DNA of 64,000 bases from Endocalyx cinctus (lineage: Eukaryota; Ascomycota; Sordariomycetes; Amphisphaeriales; Apiosporaceae): positions 5,483,682 to 5,547,681 of the forward strand of contig BCKC01000002.1 of assembly GCA_001600455.1 (NCBI GenBank), read 5' to 3'. A program made the translations under genes and the position numbers. A model generated the notes under the pieces. That model was not told where the DNA came from and searched no databases. It was given only the letters and a program-made list of their open reading frames with translations. Shown piece after piece: positions 22,811 to 35,854 of the stretch. How positions within the stretch are numbered: position 1 is the stretch's first letter; each line of letters opens with the position of its first letter.

Positions 22811-25800
22811 ATGCCTTACAATCAAGAGCCTATTGCCGTCGTTGGCAGCAGTTGCCGTTTCCCCGGATCCGCTTCAAGTCCATCTAAGCTCTGGGATCTA
22901 CTGCGAGATCCGAAAGATGTACAATCTAAGATTGACAGATTCAGAGCGGAAAACTTCTATCATACTAATGGGCATTATCACGGGGCTAGCAATGTCATGT
23001 TGGCTTATCTTCTCTCAGAAGACCCTAGAACATTGTAAGTGGGCTACTTATAGGAATAAAAACAAAACCTATCAAATATTCATCTTAGTTATTTTAGCGA
23101 TGCCCAATTCTTCAACATCCCTCAGAATGAGGCCGCATCCATTGATCCACAGCAGCGAATTCTGCTGGAAACGGTCTATGAATCTCTCGAGACCGCTGGT
23201 ATCTCGATAGAAAGTCTTTCTGGCACAAGCACTGCCGTTTACGTGGGGGTCATGTGCGACGACTTTTCGCAAATTGGTCTGTATAATTCATTCCCACTTG
23301 AATAAACAATGACCAAGAAGAACAAACGCTTATAAGGCATACAGTTTATAGCGATAGCGAGGACATACCCACTTATGCGGCTACGGGGTCTGCCCGTAGC
23401 ATCCTCTCAAATAGGATATCCTACTTTTTCAACTGGCATGGTCCATCTATGACCCTCGACACTGCGTGCAGCAGCAGCTTGGTAGCTGTACAGTAAGACA
23501 CTCTATATTGTGCGTACGTTGAATTGTAAGGCTAACATTTCTCAACTAGTCAAGCAATTCAGGTCCTGAGAAGTGGCGAGTCACCAGTTGCAGTTGCATC
23601 GGGTACAAACTTGATCCTCGGCCCAACTATGTTTCTAGCCGAGAGCAATTTGAATATGCTGTCGCCTACAGGACGCTCCCGGATGTGGGATGCGGGCGCA
23701 AATGGATACGCCCGTGGTGAGGGCGTCGCATCTCTTGTCATGAAGACTCTTTCATCTGCGTTGCGTGACGGCGACCATATCGAGTACATCATTCGCGAGA
23801 CGAGCGTCAATCAGGATGGTAAAACACCTGGAGTTACGATGCGTGAGTAGAGCTACTTTTCATTAAATACTCGAATTTTTGACTCATAGTATCCATAATT
23901 TTAGCGAGTTCCGAGTGGCAGGCAAACCTCATCCGCGCTACGTATGAACGAGCTGGATTGGACCTTGCCAATAAGAATGACCGATGCCAGTATTTCGAAG
24001 CTCATGGCACGGGGACGCCAGCCGGTGATCCACAGGAAGCCGGCGCAGTTCACAAAGCTTTCTTTTCTCAACCCCGCGAGAACGTTGATAAAGATGGTTT
24101 TAGAGATGTTTTGACTATTGGTTCAATTAAGACCATCATAGGCCATACAGAAGGAACTGCTGGTATCGCTGGTCTGATGAAAGCAGCCCTTTCAATCCAA
24201 AACGGAGCCATACCGCCAAATATGCATTTTACCAAGCTAAACCCAGATCTGAAAGAGTATTATAACAACTTGAAAGTTCCCTTGCACCTGAAAAATTGGC
24301 CTGAGCTACCCAAAGGAATTCCTCGGCGGGCCAGTGTGAATAGTTTCGGGTTCGGTGGAGCGAATGCGCATGCAATGTACGTTGTTTATCTAGAACTTCC
24401 CCTTTCAGTATGATTATCTAGCTAGGAAGTCAACAAACTAACTTTCAATAGAATCGAGGGTTACGATCCCGAGATACACCACCCGGCAATCGGATTAACT
24501 CCAAGAATCCAGAACCTTAATGATCTGGATGTTGATCAGTCAGCTTCTTCGACTGCACACATCTTCGTTTTCTCGGCTGCCTCCGCAAAGTCCCTTACCA
24601 CCCTACTCAAGTCTTACATATTTTTCTTAGAGGACAACCCCGATTTCGACATGGATACACTTTTCTGGTCGCTTTTTCGACGTACAGGCCACCTATTCCG
24701 CATAGCATTCGCAGCGAAATCAATCGAATCGCTCCGGTTGCAGATGATAGAGGCTCTCGATAGCGCAGACACAAGCAAGTCACCCCTAGGCTTTCGAGTA
24801 AGCCCCAAAGCACCCCATAAAATTCTGGGCGTCTTCACAGGACAAGGAGCCCAATGGGCGACCATGGGACGGGAACTGCTGCTCTCTTCTCATTTCGCGC
24901 GCTCCGTAATCGAAGACTTAGAGAGCTCACTCGCTGATCTTCCCGATGGTGACGCCCCGGATTGGTCACTAATGGCTGAATTGCTCGCACCTAAGGAGAT
25001 TTCCCGCATATCTGAGAGCATTATATCGCAACCACTGTGTACCGCAGTACAGATTATGCTGGTCGAGCTTTTACGCCGCGCCGGTGTCACTTTCAGTGCT
25101 GTGGTGGGCCATTCATCAGGAGAGATTGCTTGCGCTTATGTCTCCGGTTTCCTCTCAGCTAGGGACGCCATCCGCGTAGCATATTATCGTGGAAAATATA
25201 CGCCATTAGCCAAATCCCGAGCCGGCGCTATGATCGCCGTGGGAACCGACATGGAGGATGCGATAGACATGTGCAGCCTGCCGAAGCTTAGAAACCGAGC
25301 ACAGCTCGCCGCGAGCAATTCTTCAAGTAGCGTCACTATCTCTGGCGATGCTGATGCTATTGATTTAGTAGAGGTAGTCGCCAAAGACGAATCCAAATTT
25401 GCTAGGAAATTGAAAGTTGACACGGCATATCATTCCTTCCATATGGAAGCATGTTCAACTCCGTACATGGAATCCCTCCGGAGATGTGGAGTGCGAGTCA
25501 TAGAACCTAATGCAAATGCATGCTCCTGGTACACATCAGTCAGCGAAAGAAATGAGAAGGTTACGATGAGCCACGCATCAGCTCTGCCAGGGCAATACTG
25601 GCTCGACAATATGCTAAATCCCGTGCTGTTTTCGCAAGCCTTAGACGCGGCTATTAGCACCGAGGGGGCACCTGGAGTGGTTCTTGAAGTAGGACCAAGC
25701 CCGGCATTGAAAGGCCCCGCGTCGAGTTGCATCGAAGAGTATGTTGGCAGCCAAGTCCCTTACTATGGGACTTTATCGCGCGGCAGGGACGATGCGACGT

Positions 25801-28800
25801 CCTTTATGGAGGCCTTAGGTTCCGTTTGGTGCGTGCTAGGAGCCCCAGCAATTCCAAATATGCGTGAATTGCAGTTGGCGTATTGTAAAAGTGCCAGGTT
25901 CCAAGTATCGAATGACTTGCCCTCGTACCCTTGGGACCACGAGAAAGTCATATGGAACGAGACGCGTTTATCGAAACGGCATCGGTACCGCCAAACCAAA
26001 AAACACGAACTCCTTGGTATTTGCGAAGCTAGCGAGGGCGAAGGAGAGCGTCGCTGGCGGAACTATCTGAAGCCTAATGAAATTCCTTGGCTCCGCGGCC
26101 ACCAGATTCAAGGTCAGATGGTGTTTCCAGCCGCCGCGTACGCCGTTATGGCTTTAGAAGCTGGCAAGACTCTAGTAACTCACGAAACCACTCATCTTAT
26201 GGAGCTGCGGGAATTCTATATTCACAAAGCCATCTATTTTAAGGACGATCACTCGAATATCGAGACCCTGTTCTGCTTATTCGCCATCCAGCGCTCGACT
26301 CCTGATGACCAAGGCCAAAGCGTGCTCTCGGCCGAGTTCACATGTCATGCTTGTGTAAACAAAGATGTTGGCGACTTAACGTGCATGGCTAGCGGAAAGA
26401 TTATGCTGACAGTCAGTCCGGCGGAGAATCTGGCGATACAAGACGCGCTGCCTCTACGGCCGACGTGGGTCAATAACTTTGTCAGCGTTGACGTCGAATA
26501 CTTTTACGAATGTCTCGCAGAGCTCGGATACGGGTATCAGGGTATGTTTCAAGGCATTACCGACCTTTGGCGAACAAACGAAGGGTCGAAGGGTACCATA
26601 TGTATTCCTTATAATGAGGATGAAGATAATGATCCGCAGAACTATCCTTGGGTCGTCCATCCCGCCACTCTCGATGTTGCGTTCCAGTCCATGTTTGCTG
26701 CTGTGGGTGCTCCAGGAGACGGTCGTCTCTGGACTATGCACGTGCCTACCAAGATTGATAGAATTACCATCAACCCTAATGCCTTTATTGACAACAATCA
26801 GTCAAGAGGAGAAGGTGTAGCGATGCCATTGCCATTTGATGCCTTCGTGGTTGATTCAGACGAGCAAGAAGGTATCGCGGGAGACGTGGACCTTCATGAC
26901 GAAAAAGGCGAGCGTGTCATTGTTCAGATTCAAGGTCTCCACGTCACACCCCTCACCAAGGCTACTTCTGAGGACGACCGTGAGACTTTCGCATCCATTT
27001 CTTGGAAGCCAGCGATGCCTGACCTCATATCTGGCTGGTCGGAGTGGGCTGAGTCAGAAGGAGTTGAGCAGCTGGCTAGGTTTGCAGAAAGGCTGTCATT
27101 GTGTATTCTGAAAGATCTCTGCAACTCAGCGTCAGAGTTGAATTTCGAACGAGATGGTACTCCACACCAGCTTGCCGTTCTAGAATGGGCTCAGCATGTC
27201 GTTCAAGCTACACTGTCTCGGCAGCATCCGACATGCTTAAAAGAATGGCATGCTGACAAATGGGACATCCTTGAAGTGCATGCCCGACATTTTCATAAGG
27301 CCAACACTCTAATACAACACTGCCTCGATATCAAGGAGTACCTGGCTAAGTTTATGAAGGCAAATTCGTCACTCCAAGTGGAGCTGAGCTTACCTTGGCT
27401 CTTAAATGACTTTTATACCTCCATTCCTGGGTACCGTCAATATCTTGAGAAATTGGCCGGGTTGGTGTCACAGATAGCCTTCAAACATCGCAACATGAGA
27501 GTCCTCGAGATTGGGGCTGGTAATGGGAATTGTACCAAAGTCATGCTCGAAATTCTTGGCCAGAACATCACCTCATACACGTGTACTGATGCAGAAACCA
27601 CTTACTTCAAACTAATACGGTCTCAGATATCGCCGGCGCAGACCGATAAGGTTAATTTCAAAACTCTCAATCTTGACCAGAGCCCAGTGGATCAGGACTT
27701 TGTTATAGGCCAATATGACCTCATCATCGCATCTAATTCCCTCCACATAACATTGGATATAGAGGAGACACTTAGACAAGTCCGCACACTAGTTCGCCCC
27801 GGTGGCTATCTCGCTCTCCTTGAGCCAACTAACACTACATCACTAGCCATTAGCTTGGGTGGCAGCATTTTTCCGTACTGGTTTTCTAGTATTGAGGAGG
27901 ATCGAAAATACTCTCCATTCATTACCCAAAGTCAATGGGATGAGCGGCTTCGTGTCACCGGTTTCTCTGGTGTGGACACGGCTACCCCTGAGGAGCAAGC
28001 CTTCTTTGTTCCTTACACCGTTATGTGTTCCATGGCCGTCGACAAGCAGATAGAAATCCTGCGTGACCCGCTTATTCACGCAAGTCAAGTAAGTCGCGAA
28101 GCCGATTTGCTTATCATCGGCGGCCGAACTGCGCGCACTCGCCAACTGGTACGCGACACGAAGGTGGTGCTAGCACCCTTCTTCAGACACTTGATCCAGG
28201 TCGATTCTATTTTAGACGTCAGCGACGAAATTATGCTAGGGAAACCTGTTACCATATCCCTTACAGACCTCGATGAGCTCCTGTTTAAGCCCTTCACGGA
28301 AGCAAAGTTTAAGGCGATTGTGAAGGTGTGCGATGGTCTCCAGACTATGCTCTGGATCACGACTGGAAGCCGCGGCGAGAACCCGTATATGAATATGATG
28401 ACTGCTGTAGGTCGCTGTCTCGTGGGCGAGATGCCAGAATTGCGATTACAGTTCCTCAACTTCGACGGAAACGACCGGCCAACTGCGAATGTGCTAGGTC
28501 ACCACCTTCTCAGACTACACCTTTCCAAAAACCTATCAGGGGAGACAAGAACACCTGGCGAACCGCTGTATCTATTTGAGCGCGAGCTTACCATCAAAGA
28601 CGGAATGAATTTACTTCCCCGGTACCTGCCGGTCGATTCCATCAATACGAGGCTCAACTCTGGCAAGCGCGTGATTACCCAAGAAATAGACCAATCTCGA
28701 GCAATAGTCTCCGTGGATGCAAAGAGCTCCGGTTATAGGCTACGAGAAGCACAAACTCCGGGTGGAGGAATACCGGAAAGCGTCAAAATATTGGTTCACA

Positions 28801-31800
28801 AGTCGTTCCTCGGAGCTATTAACATTGGCTCTGTTGGTTCCCTCTATTTAATTCTCGGTTCATTAGTTAGTGATAGCAACCAGAAGTTCATCACGTTGTC
28901 TATTACGAATCAATCTATAGTTATGGTTCCAAGGTCACACGTCATTGAGATAGATGGTGACCTTCCGAAAATCCACGAGGCAAATCTCCTGAACGGCATT
29001 GCTGCCGAACTCTTAAGTGCGAATATTCTTACTGGTACCTCAGGACCAGTCCTCGTCCACGAACCGTCTTCTGCGTTAGCAAAGAGCCTCAGGAGCCTAG
29101 CGGCAAGCAAGCATATTAACCTAATCATGACATCGTCATCCAGATCTTCGGCTACTGGAAATACACAGGCAATCCACCCAAGTGCTCCGGAACGTGTGCT
29201 GGCCAGTCTCATTCCTGAAAATACCGCCTTGTTTGTGGATCTCTCCTTTGGTGATAACGTTGGTTCTCGCCTCAAACAACTTATGCCATATGGATGCGAA
29301 ACTAAAGACGCAGCGCAACTCATCACTACCAAAGCTTTAGGCAACTATAATAGCGGAAATGAATTTATTTCTTTACGCGCAGTTGTCGATCGTGTTACGA
29401 AGTCGCTGCAGTTAACTGAACAGGTTGGCACAATCCCTGCGTCCGCAATACCATCTCTAGTACCCCGGTTTTCCTCGCAAATACAGATTATCGACTGGAC
29501 AGTTGACGAAAGATTACCAGTGTTAGTCCAGCCTGCAGATGAATTAATGCGGTTCCGAAACGACCGTACCTACCTCCTTGTGGGTCTGACCGGTGAACTT
29601 GGTCTCCAACTTACAAAATGGATGGTCAAACGAGGGGCTAAGTATTTAGCACTTGCATCTCGAAACCCCCGACTTGATCCAGATTGGCTTCAACTCATGG
29701 AGTCAAAAGGTGCTGTGGTCAAATCGTACGCCATGGATATGACGAAACGCCATTCCGTCAGGGAGGCCCATAAACGCTTGTCTATGGAGATGCCCCCAGT
29801 AGCCGGCGTGATGAATGGCGCTATGATCCTGATTGACGGTTTGTTTGCTAACAAGACGCATGCTGAATTCGAAATGACGCTTCGCCCCAAGGTCGACGGT
29901 ACGGTATTTCTCGACGAGTTGTTTGATAGTAAGGATCTCGATTTCTTTATCGTTTTCTCCTCTCTGGCAGCCGTGTCGGGAAATATAGGACAGACTGCAT
30001 ATGCGGCCGCCAATGCATTCATGTGTAGTCTTGTGGCGGGACGTAGAATGCGCGGTCTCGCCGGAAGCGCGATTAACATGCCTGGTATAGTGGGCCTAGG
30101 CTACTTAAACCGTGACAACCGAAAACTTGACCGTTTAAAGAATCTCGGTTATGTCAACATCAGCGAGTGGGACTTTTACCAGTTCCTTTCTGAAGCCATC
30201 GTGGCCGGTCGGCCAGATTCTGGCATGATTCCCGAGATTACTGCCGGATTGAAGAAGTTGCAGATTGAGAACCACTCCGACCCCCCTTTGTGGGCTAAGA
30301 CGCCTCGCTTCCACTGGCTTCGGCTTCCCGCCTCCTCCGCAGGCGTCACAAACACCGACGGAGCCAACAGCGGTGATAATTCGTCTGTCCGAGGAAAACT
30401 GGCCGAGGTGGCGAGCCAAGAGGATCTGCGTGGCATGTTGTTGGACGGACTTCTGGGAACTCTTTACTCTCGACTGAGCATGAACCCTGCTGAACAGGGC
30501 ATAACACCAGATACTGCCATTGTGGAGCTGGGTGTTGACTCACTACTAGCCGTAGATATGAGGTCTTGGTTCACAAAGGAGATAGAGCTAGACATGCCCA
30601 TTTTAAAGATTTTGGGTGGTGCTACCGTATACGACCTTGTGGACGATGCCATCTCGCGCATATCTCCCGGTCTTGTACCAAACTTGGCTAGAAATGAAAC
30701 AGGTGACCATACGAAAAAGGATGAACCCACGGAAATAGACGGAGTGTCTGATAACGTAGCGGTTGAAATTAAACCAGACGACAGCTCAGACTCAGACATA
30801 TCGGACGATATGGTCGAAGAAGAAGAGAAGCAGCAGGAGGAAGAGCCAACTGTTATGGCACCCATCGATCTCCCTACATTTGATATTGACGAGCTATCAG
30901 GTTCTGATGACGATGAGGGAGGGGAAGACTCACTCACAGACGACGATGACTTTAATAATGTGCACCAGGAATCCGATACAACCGAACCAACCTCGGATTC
31001 GGATTTTTCCTTCGTTGATGTTAAAGATTCAAATCTTATTGATGACTATCAGCCCACGGCACAGTTATTTTCTAAATTCGAGGAAAGTGTTGACCATCCG
31101 AAATTTATCAAGAAAGTTCCTATGTCATACGGGACATCACGTTTCTGGTTTTTAATGCAATGCCTTCGCGATCCTACCACATTCAATCTATTATGTCACG
31201 TCAAATTTACAGGCCATATTCGATTTGATGATGCTGAGCGTACTATAGCCGAGCTGGGTCGCCGCCACGAGGTGTTCCGAACCTGTTTCTTTGCTGATAC
31301 TGAAAACTCAAATCAGCCGACTCTAGGAGTGATGGAAAAATCACAACTCCGGTTGGAAAGAAGGTCGGCTAAGTCAGAGTTAGATGTGGATGTCGAAGCG
31401 GACGAGTTGATGAAATATGACTTCAAGATCGAATTTGGAGATTCAATTCGCGCCAAGATGATTTCACTTCCGGACTCGACACACCATCTTCTATTTGGCT
31501 TCCACCATATTGTCCTAGACGGTTTCAGCTTTAACCTAATTTTGGCCGAGCTGAACCCAATCTACGATGGCCAGGCCCTGAAGCCCGTAAAGACATCCTT
31601 CAGCGAATTTTCCGTTCGTCAGCGTCAGCAAGTCACTGACGGACAGATGAATGACCATCTTCAATTTTGGGAGAACATCTACGGTACTAGATTACCTTCA
31701 GGAGAGATGCAACCTGACTTTCCCGAGCCTCTGCCCCTCTTCAACCTAGCGCATAGTACCCGCAAAAGTCTGGAAGTGTACGAGTTCCACGAGGCATCTC

Positions 31801-34564
31801 TAGTGCTAGACCCTCGCACCAACCGTCAGATCAAAGCAAATTGTCGCCGCCACAAAATCACACCTTTCCACTTCTTCCTTGGAGCCTTGCGCGTTTTTCT
31901 AGGAAGGCATTTAGATGTCGACGACTTGGTCATTGGCATCGCCGATGCTAACCGGGTGGATTCATTCGTCGACTCTACGGTTGGTTTCATGCTCAATTTA
32001 TTGCCACTACGGTTCAGAGAGAATGTCAATGGAAATGAAATTTTCAGTGACGTGGCCCAGAGCACGCGGGAGGCGGTGTATGAGGCTCTCGCGCACTCGG
32101 CTCTCCCATTCGATGCCCTCCTTGAACGTCTAGATGTCCCACGGTCCTCCTCGTACAGCCCCCTTTTCCAAGCCTGGATGGACTATCGACCCATCAAGCC
32201 CGGCAACCGACCGACTTTATTCGGAAGCGAGGCTAACGGTACTCAGAGCGTCGGTCGCAACGGTTATGACCTGACGCTTGACATTACTGAGTTGGATGAC
32301 TCTGAGCCACGGATTTCCTTCCGCACCCAAAAGCATCTTTACTCTTCGAAAGCGACAGTCCTACTGTTCGAGAGTTATATGAGGCTAGTTAGGGCTTTTG
32401 CCAGCAACTTCAACTCAGCCGTAATATCCGTACCTTTATGGAATACTGGTGACATCGAACAGGCCAAAGAATTGGGCAGGGGTAAGCTTGTCAAATAAAA
32501 GTTCTCGTCATGAATATTGAGCTAACGTCAATTTCTATCTACACAGGACCACGACTCATATCAGAGTGGCCCGAGACTGTATCTCATCGTATTGCGGATA
32601 TGTGTATAAAGAGTCCAAACAGAGAGGCCGTCAAAGACGACACCGGTTGCTCGCTTACGTACAAGGAGCTGCAGCAGCGCGTCCAGATTATTAGCAATGG
32701 CTTATTAAGCTCAGGAGTAAGAGAGGGATCCTCGGTCGCAATATTTCAGGAACCCACTGTGAATTGGGTGTGCTCTATGCTGGCTATTTGGCACGCTGGA
32801 GCGACATACGTCCCCTTAGATTATCGCATTTCAGAATCGATTGCTCGTTTGGCTCTTATCGCTAATATAGCTAAGCCATCGGTTATCCTATGTCACGATG
32901 CAACCGAGGCCCTGGTACCTGAGTTGAATTGGCCAGCTAAAGTCATCAACACTTCCACGCTTATCAGTGACAACGATAGCATCGTCGCCGTGACAACCAC
33001 AAAAGCCAAGTCAACAAACACTGCTGTTATCTTGTTCACGAGTGGATCAACGGGTGTTCCTAAGGGAATTGTTATACCACATCGTGCCCTTCAAAATACT
33101 TTTGAGAGCTTGGTCAGACAGTACAATATCGGATCTGAGAATGTTCTGCAGCAGAGCGCTTTTACCTTTGATTTCTCTATTGATCAGATTCTGGTAGCCC
33201 TGTGTAATGCCGGCAGCTTATACGTAGTGTCGAAAGAAAACCGCAGCAACGCCATAGCCCTCGCCAACATCGTCCAAGAGCAAGAAATCACATATACACG
33301 CGCCACGCCTTCTGAATACGCTAGCTGGCTTGCTCATGGTAGCGACAGCCTTCCACAGGCTAAGAGCTGGAAGTTTGCCTGGGCTGGAGGAGAGGTATTA
33401 CCTGCCTCCCTGGGGCGTGACCTGTTACATCTTGGTCTCCCGAGCTTGAAGCTATATAACTCATATGGTCCCGCCGAGTCAATAACCTGCACGAAAGCGG
33501 AGATACCATTTACAGCGATTGAATTCATGACTGGCGAGACCGAGAGCGAAGAGACTAGTGACGACGATGGCAGCGATCAAACAGAAAATGCTGTGATACC
33601 TGTCGGATTTCCCTTGCCGAATTACTCCGTCTTCATTATAGACCACAACTTGAAGCTTCTACCACAGGGCGCTTCCGGAGAGATTGTGATCGCTGGCCCC
33701 AGTATTGCTAACGGATACCTCAATGAGTTCGAACTAGGTGAGACCGGATTCATCAGCAACGACTACACGAACGACGGTCGTATCGTATACAGGACTGGTG
33801 ACATAGGCCGGCTGCAGAGCGACGGCCGCTTAGTCTTCCTAGGTCGAATGACAGGAGACACAATGGTGAAGCTGCGTGGCATGCGTGTCGATCTCCAAGA
33901 AATAGAAAACAGCATCCTGCGGGAGGCTGATGGGGTATTACATAAGGTCATAGTGTCGCTCCATCGAGGCCAGCTTCTCGTTGCCCATGTGCAATTCGCT
34001 CAAGTTAATGAGGAAGATGGCAGCGATACTGAGGCTGTGAAGAAAGCATTTTTACGTCAACTGCGATTTTCTTTGCTTCTACCCGTATATATGATACCAT
34101 CGCTCTTTATACCTCTAGAGGAGATGCCAACAAATGCACACGGGAAGACGGATAGAAGGGCTGTTGCTCAACTCTCTATTCCTAATACCAGGGATAACGA
34201 AGGTCGGACCGAAGACAAACTGGGTGAAACTGAGACGAAGTTGCTACAAATTTGGAAAGATATCGTGGCCGGTCCTGGGACCGAAAACGACGTGGCTGAC
34301 GCGATGCAAGTGACGAGTATGACCAGCTTCTTTGAGTTGGGCGGCAACTCTCTTTTATTCGTGAAACTTCAGTCACTTATAGGCGCGCAATTCAATGCGA
34401 AGGTATCATTGATGGACCTTTTCAGCGGACCCACTCTCGGGGTTATGGCGGCAACTATCGAAGCCGCACCATCGACTGATACCGTTGACGGGCAACCCGA
34501 AACCCAGCTACGAGCGGGAGATTTCGAAGATCTGCTTACTGGTCACTCCCCTGAAGTCGACTAA
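22811..34564 (+). CDS. HR-PKS-NRPS hybrid synthase lacking R domain, 3787 aa
   Basis: Seven exons: 22811-23034, 23098-23276, 23345-23492, 23550-23842, 23905-24376, 24452-32481 and 32547-34564 (3788 codons). [12 protein letters not shown] (Cys ~175), EAHGTGT (~313), IGHTEGT (~360). [14 protein letters not shown] (~655). [14 protein letters not shown] (His ~989) and [24 protein letters not shown] (~1456). ER0: no GGVG-type loop. [11 protein letters not shown] (~2148) and [25 protein letters not shown] (~2466). An acidic linker follows. C: HHIVLDG (~2790). [12 protein letters not shown] (~3278), [31 protein letters not shown] (~3713). All catalytic motifs except ER look intact. The chain ends ~75 residues after the carrier Ser, where related hybrids continue into an R or Dieckmann domain. 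It should make a methylated, partly reduced polyketide amidated to one amino acid. The product cannot be named. Confidence 0.95.
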
Positions 34565-34811
34565 GTCTCATCAAGAAGGTTATCGCCTGAATGTGATTAT
34601 CAAAGATGTGATCAGCTTCCACGGTGCAAGACCAATCAAAGACCTAGCATCGTCGGACTCAATGGGTGAGATCCACTGTATTCCCGTTCGCTCAAGGCTG
34701 GATTCTAAGAGTGGATGGAGTTTGGGCTATGAAGATACCGATAGCATACTCTCTTACGATATTACTACTTGTCCATGTTACTACTGGAGATCTATACCAT
34801 GGAAAGTTTAA
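34565..34811 (+). pseudogene. relic of the terminal reductase (R) domain
   Basis: Directly after the PKS-NRPS stop, a frame offset from the synthase frame reads GYRLNVIIKDVISFHG then MGEIHCIPVRSRL (34590-34715). This lines up with the start of fungal PKS-NRPS R domains, which open with V-x-L-TGATGFLG and, about 20 residues later, V-x-x-IHC-x-AVR. The spacing and the EIHC-I-x-VR block are preserved. The TGATGFLG nucleotide-binding loop has become KDVISFHG, and similarity fades by about 34760, followed by a stop at 34811. The remaining ~280 residues of an R domain are absent. I read it as a frameshifted, truncated fossil. It is not a separate gene. Confidence 0.6.
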
Positions 34812-35280
34812 TAGGGATGCGCAAGTTCAAGTCTGATCTCAGACGTGGATACAGATGGAATAGTCAGATTTTTGTTAGCGCAGAGCATTTTCTTTTTGTT
34901 GGTTTGTTTTGTTTTGTCATTTGGATTATGATGTAGGAGTAAATAATAATGAATTGTAAGCAAGAGGCGAAGGCTAGAAAAGCGCAATGCAAAGATGTAC
35001 TTATGGTGTATGTAAACTTAATGGTATAACTATATGTAATCCTCGTACATGTTATGATCGCGAGACTATGCCTGTAAATAGTAGTAGGGCTAACAGTAAT
35101 TAACCTATATATCTATGTATATTGACCAGTCCCGAAGACGAGGCCCCTGATAGTGACACATAAGTTTTAGCTACTCCTTTTTACCCCATACCCGCGTACC
35201 ACTGATAAGCGCACTCGTATTACGATGTGTTTGAGGATTTTTTCAGTTTCTTAATCTTTTGCTTATTGATCCTAGCATAA

Positions 35281-35520
35281 ATGCCTAAATTTACGAAGCT
35301 TCTTTTACACGCCTCTATGGAACTTTCTTTAAAACCTCTATCGTTTTTTTATCTTATTTCATCTTATTTACACTAGAAGTGAGCTTGCAGCCCACAGAAC
35401 GTCCCAAGATTACAATTTTTTTTCGGTGCTATTACAAAAAAGATAAGATAAGAAAACGACAGGGGGTTTTAAAGATGGTTCCGTAGAGGCGTGTAGAAGA
35501 CCCTTCGTAAACTCAGGCAT
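35281..35520. mobile_element. 240-bp hairpin MITE
   Basis: The left arm (35281 to about 35365) and the right arm (about 35435-35520) are near reverse complements for about 80 bp. They include ATGCCT at the tip, TTTACGAAG, ACACGCCTCTA, GGAAC, TCTTTAAAACC and TCGTTTT..TATCTTAT. The 70-bp centre contains GTGAGCTTGCAGCCCAC and a T-run and has no coding capacity. Size and structure fit a foldback MITE. I cannot define a target duplication with confidence. The rest of 34812-35854 has no gene and no GGCTGACA site. Confidence 0.75.
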
Positions 35521-35854
35521 AGCCGGTAATTGTAAACGCATCGTACATCACCTTATTTGCATCTAGCTTACCCGTACCGTGACATAAGGGCATTTAACAG
35601 ACGAAAGAAATAGCAGGAAATGAATTGCTTTCTTGCTGGGGTATGGGCTGGACCCCGGCAGGCTTAGCTTTTCGGCTGCTGATTCGGGCAAGGATCCCGA
35701 TATCGGATGATCCGCACTAAGCGGCCGATTAATTTACTTGTACGTATTATATATCGTCGTCATGCTCGATAAGTCGTTGAGGAGATCTTCATCTTCGAAT
35801 ATTAGCTAGTTTTATGAGCAACACTGCCTTGATACCCCACCAATTTTATGTAAC

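Noticed and set aside
32482..32546. A stop in the synthase frame near 32496, separating PKS-C from A-T into two genes
   Set aside because: A clean gtaagc...acacag intron of 65 nt joins the frames in phase and continues the C-A linker. A single gene is the better model.
34485..34811. A 108-codon frame as an independent gene
   Set aside because: Its readable part matches the start of an R domain in the synthase's own order, so it is a relic of the synthase.
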